Shown one piece after another: positions 16,780-29,303 of a stretch of 64,000 nucleotides of DNA; position 1 is the stretch's first letter, and every line of letters begins with the position of its first letter. This DNA is from Cichorium intybus (Eukaryota; Streptophyta; Magnoliopsida; Asterales; Asteraceae), in NCBI GenBank assembly GCA_023525715.1, contig CM042012.1:39140689-39204688 (forward strand). Direction: 5' to 3'. A program made the position numbers and the translations under genes. A model generated the notes under the pieces. That model worked only from the letters and a program-made list of their open reading frames with translations, was not told where the DNA came from and ran no database searches.

Positions 16780-17772
16780 TCCATGGAGCATGGGTGTCGG
16801 GGAAGAGAATTCAACCAGGGGTTCTCGTGAAACTGAAAGAAGGAGACACGGTGAAGATGGGTGGTTCAAGTAGAATCTACGAGCTGCATTGGGTCCCGTT
16901 GAGCCAAGCTTTTGATGTTGACGACCCATTCGTGCCCGCCACGTTCATAAAACAACAAGAGACACAGGTATCTATCAGTATTGTTATTGTCTTCATTTCA
17001 CATTTGTCTAGATTTCAGATTGTGATACGATTCATATTAGTGCCTGCAAGGTGTTCGATAAATTGCTACTTTACGTTTCTTCTTTCTTCTTTGTTTTTCT
17101 TGATTCATGTAGGATGAAAACTCCTCGTATCTTGAGATACTCCAAACAAATTCTTCTAACGATGAAAATTCCACCAAAGAAAAACCTTTTTCTGTGCTAA
17201 AGTGCTCAAAATCTTGCTGTGGTGACACTGAGACAGAACACTCAACAAGTCCATCTAAATCAAGCTTTGAAAATGGTGAAAACTGTGTCACTGTTTCTAT
17301 TCAGTTCCCTTTTATTATCTTTGAATCGGTATCTGAAACAGAGTTTCCACTGTTTCTATTCAAAGGTAAGCATAAAAAAAGTTAACTATTTGTTTTTCGA
17401 GTTAAATGAAGTGAATGACAATAAACGACCATTTTACCCTTGTGGCTAAAATGCAGCATCGACAAATCACATAGCCATTTGAAAATCCTAAACTGGTTTA
17501 CATACCTAGAAATTACGGAGGCAACATATTCTGTTGGTTCGGTTCTTCTTAGTTGGGTTGGGCGGGTTCGACCATGCACATGACGTTTTGAAGGGCGAGA
17601 CCCCGGCAATCAAAACTTATCTATTTATTTGGTTTTTGGTGGGTTCGGTCAGGAGGGACAAAAGAGAGATTCTATCAGTCAAAAGAAAAACTGTTCTTTG
17701 AATTTTTTGGTTTATGCTAACTTTCTGATATGATTAATCTTTGAAGTTGCAGGATGGATTGAATTATGTTAA
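16780..17772 (+). pseudogene. FHA-domain gene fragment (resembles plant PARALLEL SPINDLE 1-type FHA)
   Basis: Exon 16780-16967 follows an acceptor TCGCAG and reads (V)HGAWVSGKRIQPG, then EGDTVKMGGSSRIYELHWVPLS. This is the C-terminal half of an FHA phosphothreonine-binding domain. Donor CAG|GTATCT; the next exon, 17113-17365, continues in phase 0 (DENSSYLEIL...) to donor AAG|GTAAGC. A third piece from 17753 joins in phase 1 and stops at 17772. The beta strands carrying the phosphopeptide-binding Arg and Ser are missing. The HGxWVSGxxIxPG...LHWVPLS pattern is what I associate with plant FHA proteins such as PS1; that assignment is from memory. Confidence 0.5.
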
Positions 17773-18836
17773 CATCTAATGGGATTCGTTCAAAGATAAA
17801 TACATGTTAACACAATTCGAAACATTAAAGTGTACATATGCTCTTCGTCGTGAGGTACGCCATTAGATTCCCTATGTATTTATGTGTTTATTTTGGTTTG
17901 TCAATTTGATTCTAGTGATATATTGATTTGGTTTCAGTTTTCAGTAATGGGGTATCATCTTAGATTTGTTTATTGGAAGGAGATGTCTATGCGAGTTCAA
18001 GAAGGAAGGACATTCTATTATATTTTTGTCAGTTTTACCAGTAAGAGTAAGTGACTGTTTCCTTTTTGCTTTTATTAAATCATGTATTGTCTATGTAAAT
18101 TTTTGTATAAATGTGGGGAGAAAAAAGAGGATGGCATTTGTAAATATGCAATTGATCCCGATTCATGAAGAAACCTGATTAAGTTGGTTGAAACTTTTGG
18201 TTCTATTGATGGCATTTGGATTGTTATAATCCAGATAGTTCTGCAGAATACCTTTTTTATATAAAACTCACTCTCTATAAATTATTAGTTAATCATTAAA
18301 ATCTTTTTGTAATGTCATCGATGATAAATCAGTATTGTTAAACAACCATTTTTCAAAATGAAAGATGAAAATGCATCTTTTTGTTTCTGCATAATGTTTT
18401 CCAAACATATTAGTTAATCATTCAGGTATCTTAGTTATTTCATCGATTTATATTTAATTTTTACTTTTGTATATTTGTGTTTTTTTTTACAGGGTCGAGC
18501 CATTTTTGCAAGTGGGGGGTTCATTTCTTCCTGACTGAATGATAGTTTTATGATTTCCTTTTAATTTTGATGTGATGTTGACACATATGATGCAGCTGTG
18601 TGGCTTGAATATTTCTTGCAGCAAGAATCAGTAAGAAATAGAACTCCAAAACTAGATACATTTATTATACATATTTCGAGAAATTGCAAATAAAACAGAA
18701 AAATACTCTGCTGGAAATCCCATTTTCCAGTTCTAAAATCCAATAAAAAAATTAAAAATCTTAATTTTTAGCAACCAAAAATGGATAAAAAAAAACTTTA
18801 AATAGTCACATTTGTCGCCTGTAAAGTTTCGTGCAG

Positions 18837-18893
18837 CAACACAGTTGCAATTTGACTTCCACAGAGCAATTTACAACCTGGGCAATAATTCTC
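18837..18893 (+). pseudogene. Single-exon fragment of a TPR-type protein (HLB1-like)
   Basis: Between acceptor GTGCAG and donor CTC|GTAAGT the sequence reads TQLQFDFHRAIYNLGNNS. This resembles a conserved segment of the plant TPR protein HLB1 (recognised from memory, not searched). It is only a 19-residue piece, with neighbouring exons of other origin. Confidence 0.35.
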
Positions 18894-18973
18894 GTAAGTT
18901 TTAAAAATATTAAAATTTTTTGATAATTTTGTATACTATTTATGAATATTCATATTGATCTTTCTTTTTGCAG

Positions 18974-19520
18974 TATGGATTACCAGAAATACAAACAAGG
19001 CATTAGGCGAAGCTTGTAGATTTGCTTACTATGATGGTAGATATGTCAATGAAAGAGCCAAAAACGACATATGAAGTTGGATGCTTGGGCCCTTCAAGAT
19101 GTTGCTATTCTGGGTTAGGGATTTTTAAAGCTTCACGGTAACATTATATATTTGTTTAAAATTAAAAAGTTTTATGTGTTTACTAAAATTTTCTAATTCA
19201 CTTTTTTGGTATAGCTCGGGCTAGACAGGATACTGAAATAATTGACAATGATGTGAAGAAAAGAGCTGAACGACTTCATCGTATCGCCCTTGTACGTACA
19301 GGGTCCATGAGTACAAATTTGATCATCCTGGCAAGTTTTGTGACTTTAACTTAATCTTGATCGACTTAATTTATTTTAATGTTTGTAATCTGGATTTGTT
19401 TTCGTGTTTCTTATAATACTTCCCTATTTTAATTTCCAGATGCTTTTGATAATGAGAAGTTACTGTCAGTTGTTGAGATGTTGAAGCAATGGAAAGCATG
19501 CGCCTTTTGCACCTTTGGGT
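18974..19520 (+). pseudogene. Further exon-like fragments, unidentified
   Basis: About 18974-19130, 19215-19330 (reads ARQDTEIIDNDVKKRAERL) and 19440-19518 (reads AFDNEKLLSVVEMLKQWK) are each preceded by T-rich stretches ending in AG and followed by GT. The middle piece is amphipathic and coiled-coil-like. I do not recognise the parent gene(s). Stops interrupt some frames. Confidence 0.35.
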
Positions 19521-19800
19521 ACGTTACCAGTCTCTTTCTGTTCTTCAATTTGACACAGTGACATAATGTTACATATTAATTTGCAAGAAACAGCAATGTA
19601 CTTTCATTTTTTTGTTTAGGATAGCATCCTACTTTTATTTTTTAATACTACACCATTGCACCTTCCAAAATGTTTTCTATTCAAAGATTTCTCACATTTT
19701 GTCCCTATTCAAGCCCGAACAAAATTAACCAAATTAAATACACACAACAAACACCTGCTAAAACAATCCTGAACCCGTGCGGAGCACGGGCTCCCACTAG

Positions 19801-22800
19801 TTAATATTATTTTGAGTCAAATTTATTGGTTAGTTATTTTATAATACTTAGCAAAAAGTTCCTTTTTGATGAAACTAACCCAATCAGACATGTATTTATA
19901 TTTTAGCTAATTAATTATAGTTTTGGCCCTTGTGGCTGACTGTAAATAGCTTTTTTGGTTTAAATGTTGAGAAATCGATACATATAATCTTTGTGGTTTC
20001 AAAATCTCTCATGGTTGGTCATTTTCCCTGCCACTGATAGAAATTTATGTTAAATCTACTATAAAAATCCTTTTCGTCATTAGACCAAAATTAATATACC
20101 ATATAAACTAAAAGGACTAAATATGTAAACTTACACCGAGTATACAAAAGGAAACTTTTCCCAAAGATATGTATCACATCTAGAAACACTTTGCTCCTTT
20201 CAATGTCTTCCCGACCACGCAACCCACCTTCTCCGCCTCCTCTGTCATTCTCATATGTTTCCCTATCACCGCCACCACCAAAACAACCATTGTTATCCAC
20301 AATCGAACCTTAAAATATTCCAATAGATGAAACCTGATATCTCACCTCCTTTCTTGACCACCAAACCTAGAAATCATCGCAAAGATGAAACCTGCAATGA
20401 TGGAAAGAAACACCCTAATCTAATGAACCCCTCTGGCAAATCTGAATGCATCTTAAGAAGAAAACGAAGAGCGGGGGGTAAGATCTAGCTCTTCTTCGAT
20501 GAAGGTAGTGTTATTGTGTTCTCTGAAGCTGTCTTCATCATCGGTCTGTATGTATGCTACGACATTAGGATTATGTTTCTTCAGGTTGTAGCAATACACT
20601 AGGAGTTTAGAAAATGAATCCTTACGGGACCCCTGTAAAAGCTTAAGTGCATGCTCGTTCGCACGCCATGCTTGTTTGTATGATATATTAATTTTGTATT
20701 ACGAAATGAAATCCCATTGGATGTAGGTTCCATGTTACACTCAGCTATGATCACTACTCAATACCTCCACAACTAAATGATCTGATACTTTCTTATTTGC
20801 TTGGTGACAGTTTGGATTCAATTGGGTTGAAGAATAAGTACGTTAATCCACATGTTTTCTGACCTGGAACATCTTAGTATTCTTCACTCTTACAACTGAC
20901 ATACATTAACTGCAATTCTCCTAGTAGCTGGATGCTTGAAACCTTTGTTCATTCGATCTTACAATTTTGTATTAAAAACCATCATTAACACTTTTCGGGC
21001 CTAAGGCTAGTTGAAAAAGTGAATTGTCTTTGAAATTTGTAGGTTTTTAATCTTTTCACTCAAGTTTAGGTTGTGTGAAAGCAATCGATGTATATATCGG
21101 GTCTGGATATTATGGTGTAGGAGGCATACCATTAGATGAAGTTTATTTGTATGTGTATTCGTCATCCGACCACTCAATTTTTATATCACGCATCAATGTC
21201 AGAAATGCCAATACAAAAATCTACCGACTCCTCATAAGGAACTAAGTTGGTATCATCGACCAACGAAAGTACCTCTTTTTAATTTGTATCATCGTCGTTA
21301 CCACCATGCGTATCATCGATGGGACACGTACAAACATCATCATAAAGAATAAGTTTTTGGATCGACATACAAGATGAGTCAAGCATTTTGTGGTTTAGAG
21401 GTTTTGATATCTACCTGATTATTGCTACCTCTTCTGCTGGATCGATTTTCGATGGAGCTTTTTCCTCTACCAGTAGATCTTACATTAGCAGACCTTTACA
21501 AATTGGTTTCGGTCAACAATTGCTCAGTTTGCTGCATTGTATTTTATAGTTTGAACGTCTACCACCTGTTCACTATCTAATACGTACACATGCACAACAG
21601 TCGAGACTTTCTCAATAACCTTTTTCAAATGTTTTGCAGCACTTTCATCAACTATCTCTATAACATACTTCAATATAGGGTGTTGGAAAGACAACCGAAC
21701 ATTAGTTTTGTTCTTCATACTCGTATTCATCTTAACCAAATGTAATAAATATGATAAGTTCATATATGTAGAAAAATCTGTCATAATTTGTAACAAATGG
21801 CTTAATATGATGAAGTTTTTCATTCATGGATTGTCAAGAACCACCCACACAAGCCATACATAATATTCATCTGAACAGTTAGAAGTAATTTTTTTCTTAT
21901 CTTTGTATGTTTTTTCTTAGAAAAATATACCAAGAAAAATTATTTGTTAAAAATATTAAACAATTTAATTTTTTATGAAATAATCACATTATGCACGGTA
22001 CGGATGTCTAAATTCTGCAGTACGAATTTCACAATATGAATACACTTTTTCTCAGTACGATATTCAGGGAAACACATGCTTTTTTTAGAAAGTACTTGCG
22101 TTTTTGCAGAATGTACTGAGATTTTCATAGAGTATGCCTGCAAAAATCTACCACCTGAGAAAATTAGATTTTCGTAGGAGGCACGTGAGAAAATCCAATT
22201 TTTTGTAGGTACCCCCGAAAATCTAAAACTCCAAATACCATTTTTCGAATTTGTTAGGTTATACACAACATTTTTGGGCCCATACATTTCGCGAGCCGCC
22301 AACCCCCTGCGTAAATCACATGAAACGACGTGGTTCGTGATTTTTGCAGGCCTTGTGAAAATATATCAAATAATTAGTCTAATTTACTATTTTCTCTTTC
22401 TTTGTTATCTTTTATGTAGATGTTTTTTGTTATTTGCATAAAGTTATAACACTGTAAGTAGATTTTTTGTATTTTCTAATTTGACGTATAATTTGTTGTT
22501 TTTATCAAAACATAGGATTAATAGTTTGAAAATACCATTTAAATTTTAAAAAATCAGTACCTTGATTTACGAGGCTTTTGCAAACTAATTAAAAAACAAT
22601 ATCCAATATTCAAATCCACATTGGATAGTGGATACCCAGTTTACTGGTACAATTAATGTTTTATTATTTTTTATTGCTAAAGAGGAACATCAGATTATAA
22701 TTATGCAACAAAAAATAAAATGGAAGGAGGTAGAATGTTTGCGTTCCACGTGACCAGTGGCAGGAAAGATGACCGTTAGGAGAAGACAAAAATCTGAACA

Positions 22801-24891
22801 AATCAGCGAAATAGTTGTTCAACCTCGAGGCGGCCACTTTCTCAGGTTACCGGCAATAACCGGTAAAGAATTACATGAAATTCCTACTTACTCGGTCCAA
22901 AAGTTGCTAATTTTGTTTTCTACTTTTGGAATATTAAAAAAATAAAGTTAATGTTATAATGGATAACAGTTTTTTATTTCAATAAAAACATCATCTTAAA
23001 AAAGGGATTATCATATGGTAAGTACCAAGTACATTAGAATTTTGTATCTATAAAATGTTTTTAGTGAACAAAACAAATAGTGCGTTTTCTCATTTATGAT
23101 ATGTCTTAAAAGTTAATGATGTTTTATAGAAATTAAATAATTTGCTAGTCATTTATAACCTTAACCATAAAAAATGTATGTTTATAATAATGTGCGTTTG
23201 TTTCATGTATTTTGCTGTAACCCAAGAAAGACGTAATGAAATATATTTTTTTAAATACTATTCACGTTGGTGACTGGGTTATCAATGTAACAAAAGAAAT
23301 TAAGAAAAAAAAAAAAAAAAGGTGAAGTGAGTGTAACCTATTGGGTCCAACCATGAAGCCATTCTCATTGTTTGCATGTTGAGTTTTTGTGGTGCTTATT
23401 TAAAAACTTTATAAATCATAAATTAAGCACTGTCTTTTTAAATATAAAAAGTAAAGTAGACCAAAATTACTTTTTTTCTTTAGAAATAAAAAATTAATAT
23501 TAATATATACTTTATTATTTTATAATGATAAAAAATTGGGTTGTATTGTGTTCTCAATAAAGTGGATTAAAATTAATATGGTTGTATTATTATGTATATA
23601 AAGAAAGAAACTATATGTTGACAAATGATTGGATATGTTGTGATCATGAATATGGATAACGTAACATTTTTGGTTTTTAAATTTTTTGGAATTAACTCCG
23701 TTAAAATTCATAGCAATATATGTTGAAATGATTTTCATAATCCTAAAGGTGAGGCTAAACCGTTAAAGAGTAAAATTTTATTATTTCCATTATTAGTTAA
23801 AACGACAAAACTATCCTCCCCTCTCCTCTATAATTTAAGAAATTAAACCATTAACTCATATAAAACACACAATGCCACTTCCTTCCTAGTGTATACCCTT
23901 CTTTCCCTATACATTGCGTTCCCGATTTTCATTTAAGAAGAGAAATGAGAGAAGTGGATGGAACTGAAAAAAAAATTAATGTTCTAAAGTGTTTTTATGG
24001 AAAAAATAGAAAGAAGAGAAAGGAATAGAAGAGATAATATTCCCTACTAACTTTCCTTCCGATTTGGAATGATTTAGAGAGAAATGAAGTGACTGATAAA
24101 AAAAGACTTAAATATAAATTTTCGCTCTTTTTCTTTCCACTCGAGAACATCTAAAATGTTCATTTTCTTTTTATTTTTTTTCAACTCGGGAACATGAAAA
24201 TATAACATGTTGTTTCTTTCCCTTCCCTTTTTTTCTCATTCTTTTCTTTTATTTTCTTTCTTTGCTAAACATATAAGGTGATTCATATCTAACTCTAACA
24301 TTAAGTTTGTACCATAAATATATTTTATGTATATTTTAATTTTTTAACTTATCTAGATCTCTTTAAATTACTCCGTATATCTTTACGTTTAGGGGAAAAA
24401 TGTGTATCGTTGAATCTTTATTCTTATAAAGAACACAAAGAATGGCAGCATTTTGGTTAACATGTGAAACCGCCGATTAGCATGGCCATTACGTTTACAA
24501 AATTATAATAATAATTATAAATAAAAGGGCGAGCCTTTTTTCAACATGGGTCGGTTTCCATGAATAATAAATCATTATTGATAAATTTAATAGTTGTTTT
24601 CTATTCACCAAATTGTCTTCGTTACCAATTTTCTATGTCAACTCCTTGTAAAACTTTTAATTTGTGTGATGCAACCAAGAATATATGTGTGAGTGAAATA
24701 AGTGGGGCCTTAACACCGAAAATTTTGGATTAAAAGCTTTGACTTTTAGGTGTAAATTTAAACAAATAAATTAACTTAAATTTAAATTAAAATAACGTTA
24801 GTTAATTAGAAATGTTTATTTAGAAGGTTAGAACCGAAGTTTGTGAGTTTTGAAGATTAGAGTTGACTTTTCAAGACTTGAAGTCGAAGTA
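19801..24891. other. Intergenic, no recognised gene
   Basis: Long AT-rich stretch. Open frames at 20091-20300 (Gly-rich, minus), 21524-21823 (minus) and 21973-22302 (minus) have no family features I recognise. 21984-22310 is slightly GC-richer and may be an old repeat. No inverted ends or LTR borders were found. Confidence 0.4.
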
Positions 24892-27130
24892 TGTAACCCG
24901 ACTTAATCCTTGTATTAGAATTGGGCTTTTTTGTAAGGATATCGATTGTTTGGGGTTAAACAAGAAGATAATAACTTTGATATATTAAGAAAATTCTCAA
25001 CTTAGGTACTTTTTCAGAAAATGGAAGTCGAGGAGCTAGTTTTGCCAAATGGTAAAAGTTTAGATCTTAAGCCATCGTTGGACTCTCTCCATTCATTTGG
25101 AACATTTTTGGGGAAAGAGAATAGAGTGGAAACGCTCGGAGTTGAAGTAAAAGTCAACTTTTATGAAGGGAAATAAGATCCAATATGATTCTAGCTAGCC
25201 TAAGTCCTTAAAGAGAAGCTTGAAAGTTGGTATTATTCTCCATTTTGAATGCTTAGTTGTGGTATTTGAGCTTCCATCAGTGGTGAATCACTTTCCATGA
25301 CTCACTAATCTAGAATTTATGGTGAAACTCTAGGTTTCTATGTGTTTAGGAATAGATTTTGGTGTTCTGTTGTTAATCTATTGGAATTAGTCCAACTCTA
25401 TGGCTGAAATGATGGTTGTGAAGCTTTGGTTGTTATTTTTGAATCCTGGCATAATAAATCACTCCTTGATTCTTTTGAATCTGAAATTGATCATGGAATT
25501 GGTGTTATATTGTAATTTTGAGTTAGATTTTTTCTTTTTAAGTTTAAATTGGTGACAAGATTTTAATCTAAGGATCGTAATTTGAGTTTGGAAGCTTGAA
25601 TCTAAGATGCAATAGACAATTTATTTAATTAATGGATTAACTAAGTTAATGATATGAATTATAATTTTTTAAAATAATTAAGTTAAGCTTTGGATCAATC
25701 ATAATCACCTTTAGTCATTAAAACTAGAATTGAGGAGTTGGAATTAAGTTAAACAAAGTAGGATGTTGTTTGGGACATTTACCAGATTTTTGGCCTTGCT
25801 GAGCATTACATGGTCATGCGAATTGCATGGCAAAATCCACACGATCTATGTGATGGTCTGTCAAATATCACAAAAGTTTCATAGCTTTACCTTAAGGCAT
25901 CAGACGATCATTTGGTTGCTTTTTTGCTTGCTTAGGTATATCCGTATATGTATTAAATATTTAAGAGTTAAAATAAGTTAGTTAAGTTTAGTAACCTTGA
26001 TTAGCATGTTATATGTTAACTAATGTTTATTACTTATTTTGTTTGTGTTTATATATGTGATCTTTTACTTTCCTTATGCTTAGTAATGCCATATAAAAGA
26101 TTGTTTACCTTCCTGAGGTGAGTACATTACTATACGCAGGGGTGGATCTAGCCTTTGCCAAGAAGGGGGAAATGACCCCACTTAGTAGGAACCATATCTA
26201 AGTTTTTCTATTGCGGTTATCATTATTATTGTCCTAAATTAAGAACATTGCATTTCAAAAAAAAAAAAAAAATACTAAAAGACCCTTCTTGAAGTCTCGA
26301 TTTTTTAGAGGGATAATGGTGACCCTGGCTAAAAAGTTATAGATCCGCCGCTGACTATATGAGCACAATGTCCCCTTATGTAATTGTACTTTCCTTACGG
26401 ATTTTATGTTCCTAATACTACGAAATGTGTGTTACTATATTTACTACTCTATGATATATTTGAGTAAATGAGTCTTGATAATGAGCTTTTAATAGGGACG
26501 TCCGACTTAATGGAGATTACACAAATTATGATCATGTGTATCCATTTATTTGGATTTGGGATACGAGACTTGTGAGGTATGTACACGTTATATCCGATTC
26601 TTGGATATCCTATACGAGTTTCAAGTTTTTGTCGGTGCCCTATGTCGCCTCATAGCGTGTTGGGTCTTGTAAACCCATCATGTGGTAACATGTGGTGGTT
26701 AATGTGTCACATAGCATACAAGTATATGATTTTATAAGGCCTAAGATGTAAGCTTGTGCTCAATGTTATTTTTTACAATCGTGCTTTGTATAACCATTAC
26801 CCTTAAGAAGATAAAAGAACATATAGGAGAATATAAGAATACATGATGAGAGGATTTGGACTTTGAGATACTTAGTTTCTTTTTGTATGTTTCCTTTCCA
26901 TACATTTCGTTTTCTTTTTATGATGTTTATACGAGTTTTAATGCTATCAACAACATGTTGATCCTTAACAATATTTTCTCCAAAATGAGTTTCTTGTTGA
27001 TTTTATTGAGTTTTGATTATGTATGATTTGTGATGTTTGTATATGAAGTTTGTGTACATTTGTATAATCTTTTTATGATGTTTAATCCTAGTATTATTCA
27101 CTAGGCTTTCCTGGCGACTTAAATATTTAA
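24892..27130 (+). mobile_element. LTR-like sequence (uncertain)
   Basis: It starts TGTAACCCGACTTAATCC, similar to LTR starts elsewhere here, and contains GAGGTGAGTACATTAC before a nested hAT MITE. No primer-binding site or matching partner LTR is present, so this could be a solo or degraded LTR. Low confidence; the limits are approximate. Confidence 0.3.
26137..26353. mobile_element. Short non-autonomous hAT MITE
   Basis: Ends CAGGGGTGGATCTA and (reverse complement) CAGCGGCGGATCTA. The 8-bp flanks ACTATACG / ACTATATG match at 7 of 8 positions. 217 bp, non-coding, contains a poly(A) run. Confidence 0.8.
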
Positions 27131-27456
27131 GAAGCTATATGATATGTAGAAGACTCTGTTATTGACATGTTTGAATTAGTCTAAACCTTAATCTTTATCT
27201 CTTGATATAACTATAATACCCTTGCATAACTTTTAAAACTTGTTTTGTTTAAGTAATTGGTATTATGTGTTGGTGATTTTAGTGTCACCTTTACATTTTA
27301 CTATAGTAGAACTAATAAGTATTTTAATGGTTCGTACTTTAGTTCTAATACAAGTTAGGAGGTACGAGAGTACACACTTGTATAAGACTAAGTTGATACC
27401 AGTATGACCTAATAGTGGGGGTTAAGGGGGTTGCGCCCCCTTGCGGGGTCCTAGTG

Positions 27457-27461
27457 GCAGA
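27457..27461. repeat. Target site duplication (GCAGA) of the outer gypsy element, left
   Basis: An identical GCAGA follows the right LTR at 44985-44989. Confidence 0.95.
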
Positions 27462-29267
27462 TGTAACACCCGACTTATTAACAAAAACACCCCAAAAATT
27501 TTTTATTTTACAAACCAAATATTTTACAATCAAAACCATAAGTAAGGGGTATTAGTTAACAAAATACGAGTACAAGTGTATCACGGAGTACAATACATAA
27601 ATATTATACATTCTTAAGCCGGGTCGTCACTTCAACATTAAGCCCTCAGTCACGGACTTTATCTTTTCCTTTAGCAGGGTCACGCTCACCTGCAGGGACA
27701 TATCAACAAACTGTGAGCTATAAAGCCTAATGAGTAATCTAGCAATCAGATAAACATATACAAGAAAATAATAACAATTAAACTCTTAAACAATTTCTGT
27801 CCCAAAATCATGGTCATCACTGACCGCACCGTGATCATAGCCCGAAGGCCACATCGGAGTCATAGCCCGAAGGCCGCACCGGATATCCTAGCCCGAAGGC
27901 CGCACTAAAATCATATCCCGAAGGCCGCATCGGAGACATAGCCCAAAGGCCGCACCGGAGTCATAGCCAACAAGGCCACATCGGAGACATAGCCCGAAGG
28001 CCGCACCGGAGTCATAGCCAACAAGGCTGTACCATTTAATATCAAAGATAGTAATCTTAGCCAACAAGGCTGCACCAATATATCATACTAGATATAATCA
28101 AGATTACTCACCTGAAGGCTTGCTACAACTAGCGTGTGTTGTTCCTTGCTTTCCAACGAAGTCCGTAGATTTTTGTCCCGTACCTATAATTCCATTTATT
28201 TTCAAAATGATTATAGGTTAATAATCATTCCAATTAACTCTAATACAATAGAGTTCAATAAAACATTGTTACAAACAATGCCTAGTTAATAAACTTTCCG
28301 TTTACTAACTTTATATGAATTTTACTATTCACCGAGGCATTTGGATCGGTCTACAGTGCTCCCGAGGGGTCGGAAACTCAATCTAAAAATTTTCCCAAAC
28401 TTTTCAGACCATAATAAGTCTACGGTTCAAGTTTGAGCTTAATCGGACAAGCCAAACAAAAGATAGCATTTCAAAGTTTCTGTCCAGGGTCTGCCTATAG
28501 GCGCGCCGCGCCTGGATAGGGGCGCACCGCGCCCATCGCCTGTGCAGAGCTCCTGTCCAGTCGCGAATTTTGCACTGTAGCTTGCTGTTTTGTCATTTTA
28601 AGTGCTTATTTTTGTTCTTAATCACTTGGGGTTCATTCCCAGGTCAAAACCCTCCATAAAAACAAGGTTTTTAACCATTGAAACCAATTCAATTCATCAA
28701 AATGAAGAATTAGGGTTCATATTTCCAAAAACCCCAAAACTTCCACTTGATCAAATCCAATGGTTTCACTTGTTATAAACTCATCTAATGATCATATTAA
28801 AACTCAGAAATCATGAATAAACACCATGAAATTCACTGAAATTTCGAATTTCAGTTTGGACTAAAAAATCCATCAAGAACAAACTAGTCAAAAACATGAA
28901 ATACTTACTTTCTATGCCTCAAATTCTTCAATACCAAGCCTAGACTCGAAATCCAAGCTTAAACCTTCCAGAAATCTTGAACCCGTACAATGCAAGCTCT
29001 CTCCCGTAAGCTCAAAATTCTGCACACATTGGAAGAAGCTTCCAAGCTTTTATACTTCCAGAATTTACATTTTAGTCACTAGAGTTGCATATTTAGGACT
29101 TTTGCCACAATTTACAAACATTATGACATAATTTCAGTCCAAGACTCAAAATATTATTACCAAACAAGTCCTTTTTTGTCCAAAAGACCAAATTACCCTT
29201 TTGAGGTAAAATGACCATTTTGCCCTTTTTACAATAATTATATAATAAATACATTTTCGGCGTTACA
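27462..29267 (-). repeat. 3' LTR of the outer gypsy element
   Basis: Same length as 43179-44984, with about 11 substitutions. It contains a GC-rich tandem array (27823-28072) and a GGCGCGCC-centred palindromic patch near 28500. Confidence 0.95.
27823..28072. repeat. LTR-internal minisatellite, ~24-bp unit
   Basis: About ten variants of CATAGCCCGAAGGCCGCACC with GGAGT-type joints; some have AGCCAACAAGGC instead. The same array occurs in the other LTR at about 43540-43789. Confidence 0.9.
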
Positions 29268-29283
29268 AATTCTCCCCTCCTTT
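29268..29283 (-). other. Polypurine tract of the outer element
   Basis: On the minus strand AAAGGAGGGGAGAATT directly precedes the 3' LTR; it is the expected plus-strand primer. Confidence 0.8.
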
Positions 29284-29303
29284 AAGAGATTTCGTCCCCG
29301 AAA

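Larger units (their letters stand above)
15700..19800 (+). mobile_element. Probable Helitron carrying several gene fragments (5' end not found)
   Basis: The 3' terminus has a GC-rich hairpin CCCGTGCGGAGCACGGG (about 19774-19790), about 6 bp, then CTAG at 19797-19800 followed by T. This is the hallmark of Helitron 3' ends (hairpin, CTRR, insertion before T). Upstream lies a mosaic of same-strand exon fragments with introns, as in known gene-capturing Helitrons. No convincing 5' TC end and no Rep/helicase were seen, so the left boundary is approximate. Confidence 0.55.

Noticed and set aside
16028..16967. Joining the 16028-16501 exon directly to the FHA exon at 16780
   Set aside because: Splice phases disagree (0 against 1), so a single native transcript is not supported.
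19801..24891. Search for tRNA or rRNA genes and other RNA genes
   Set aside because: No A-box/B-box pair with a cloverleaf and no rRNA-like sequence was noticed by eye here or elsewhere in the window.
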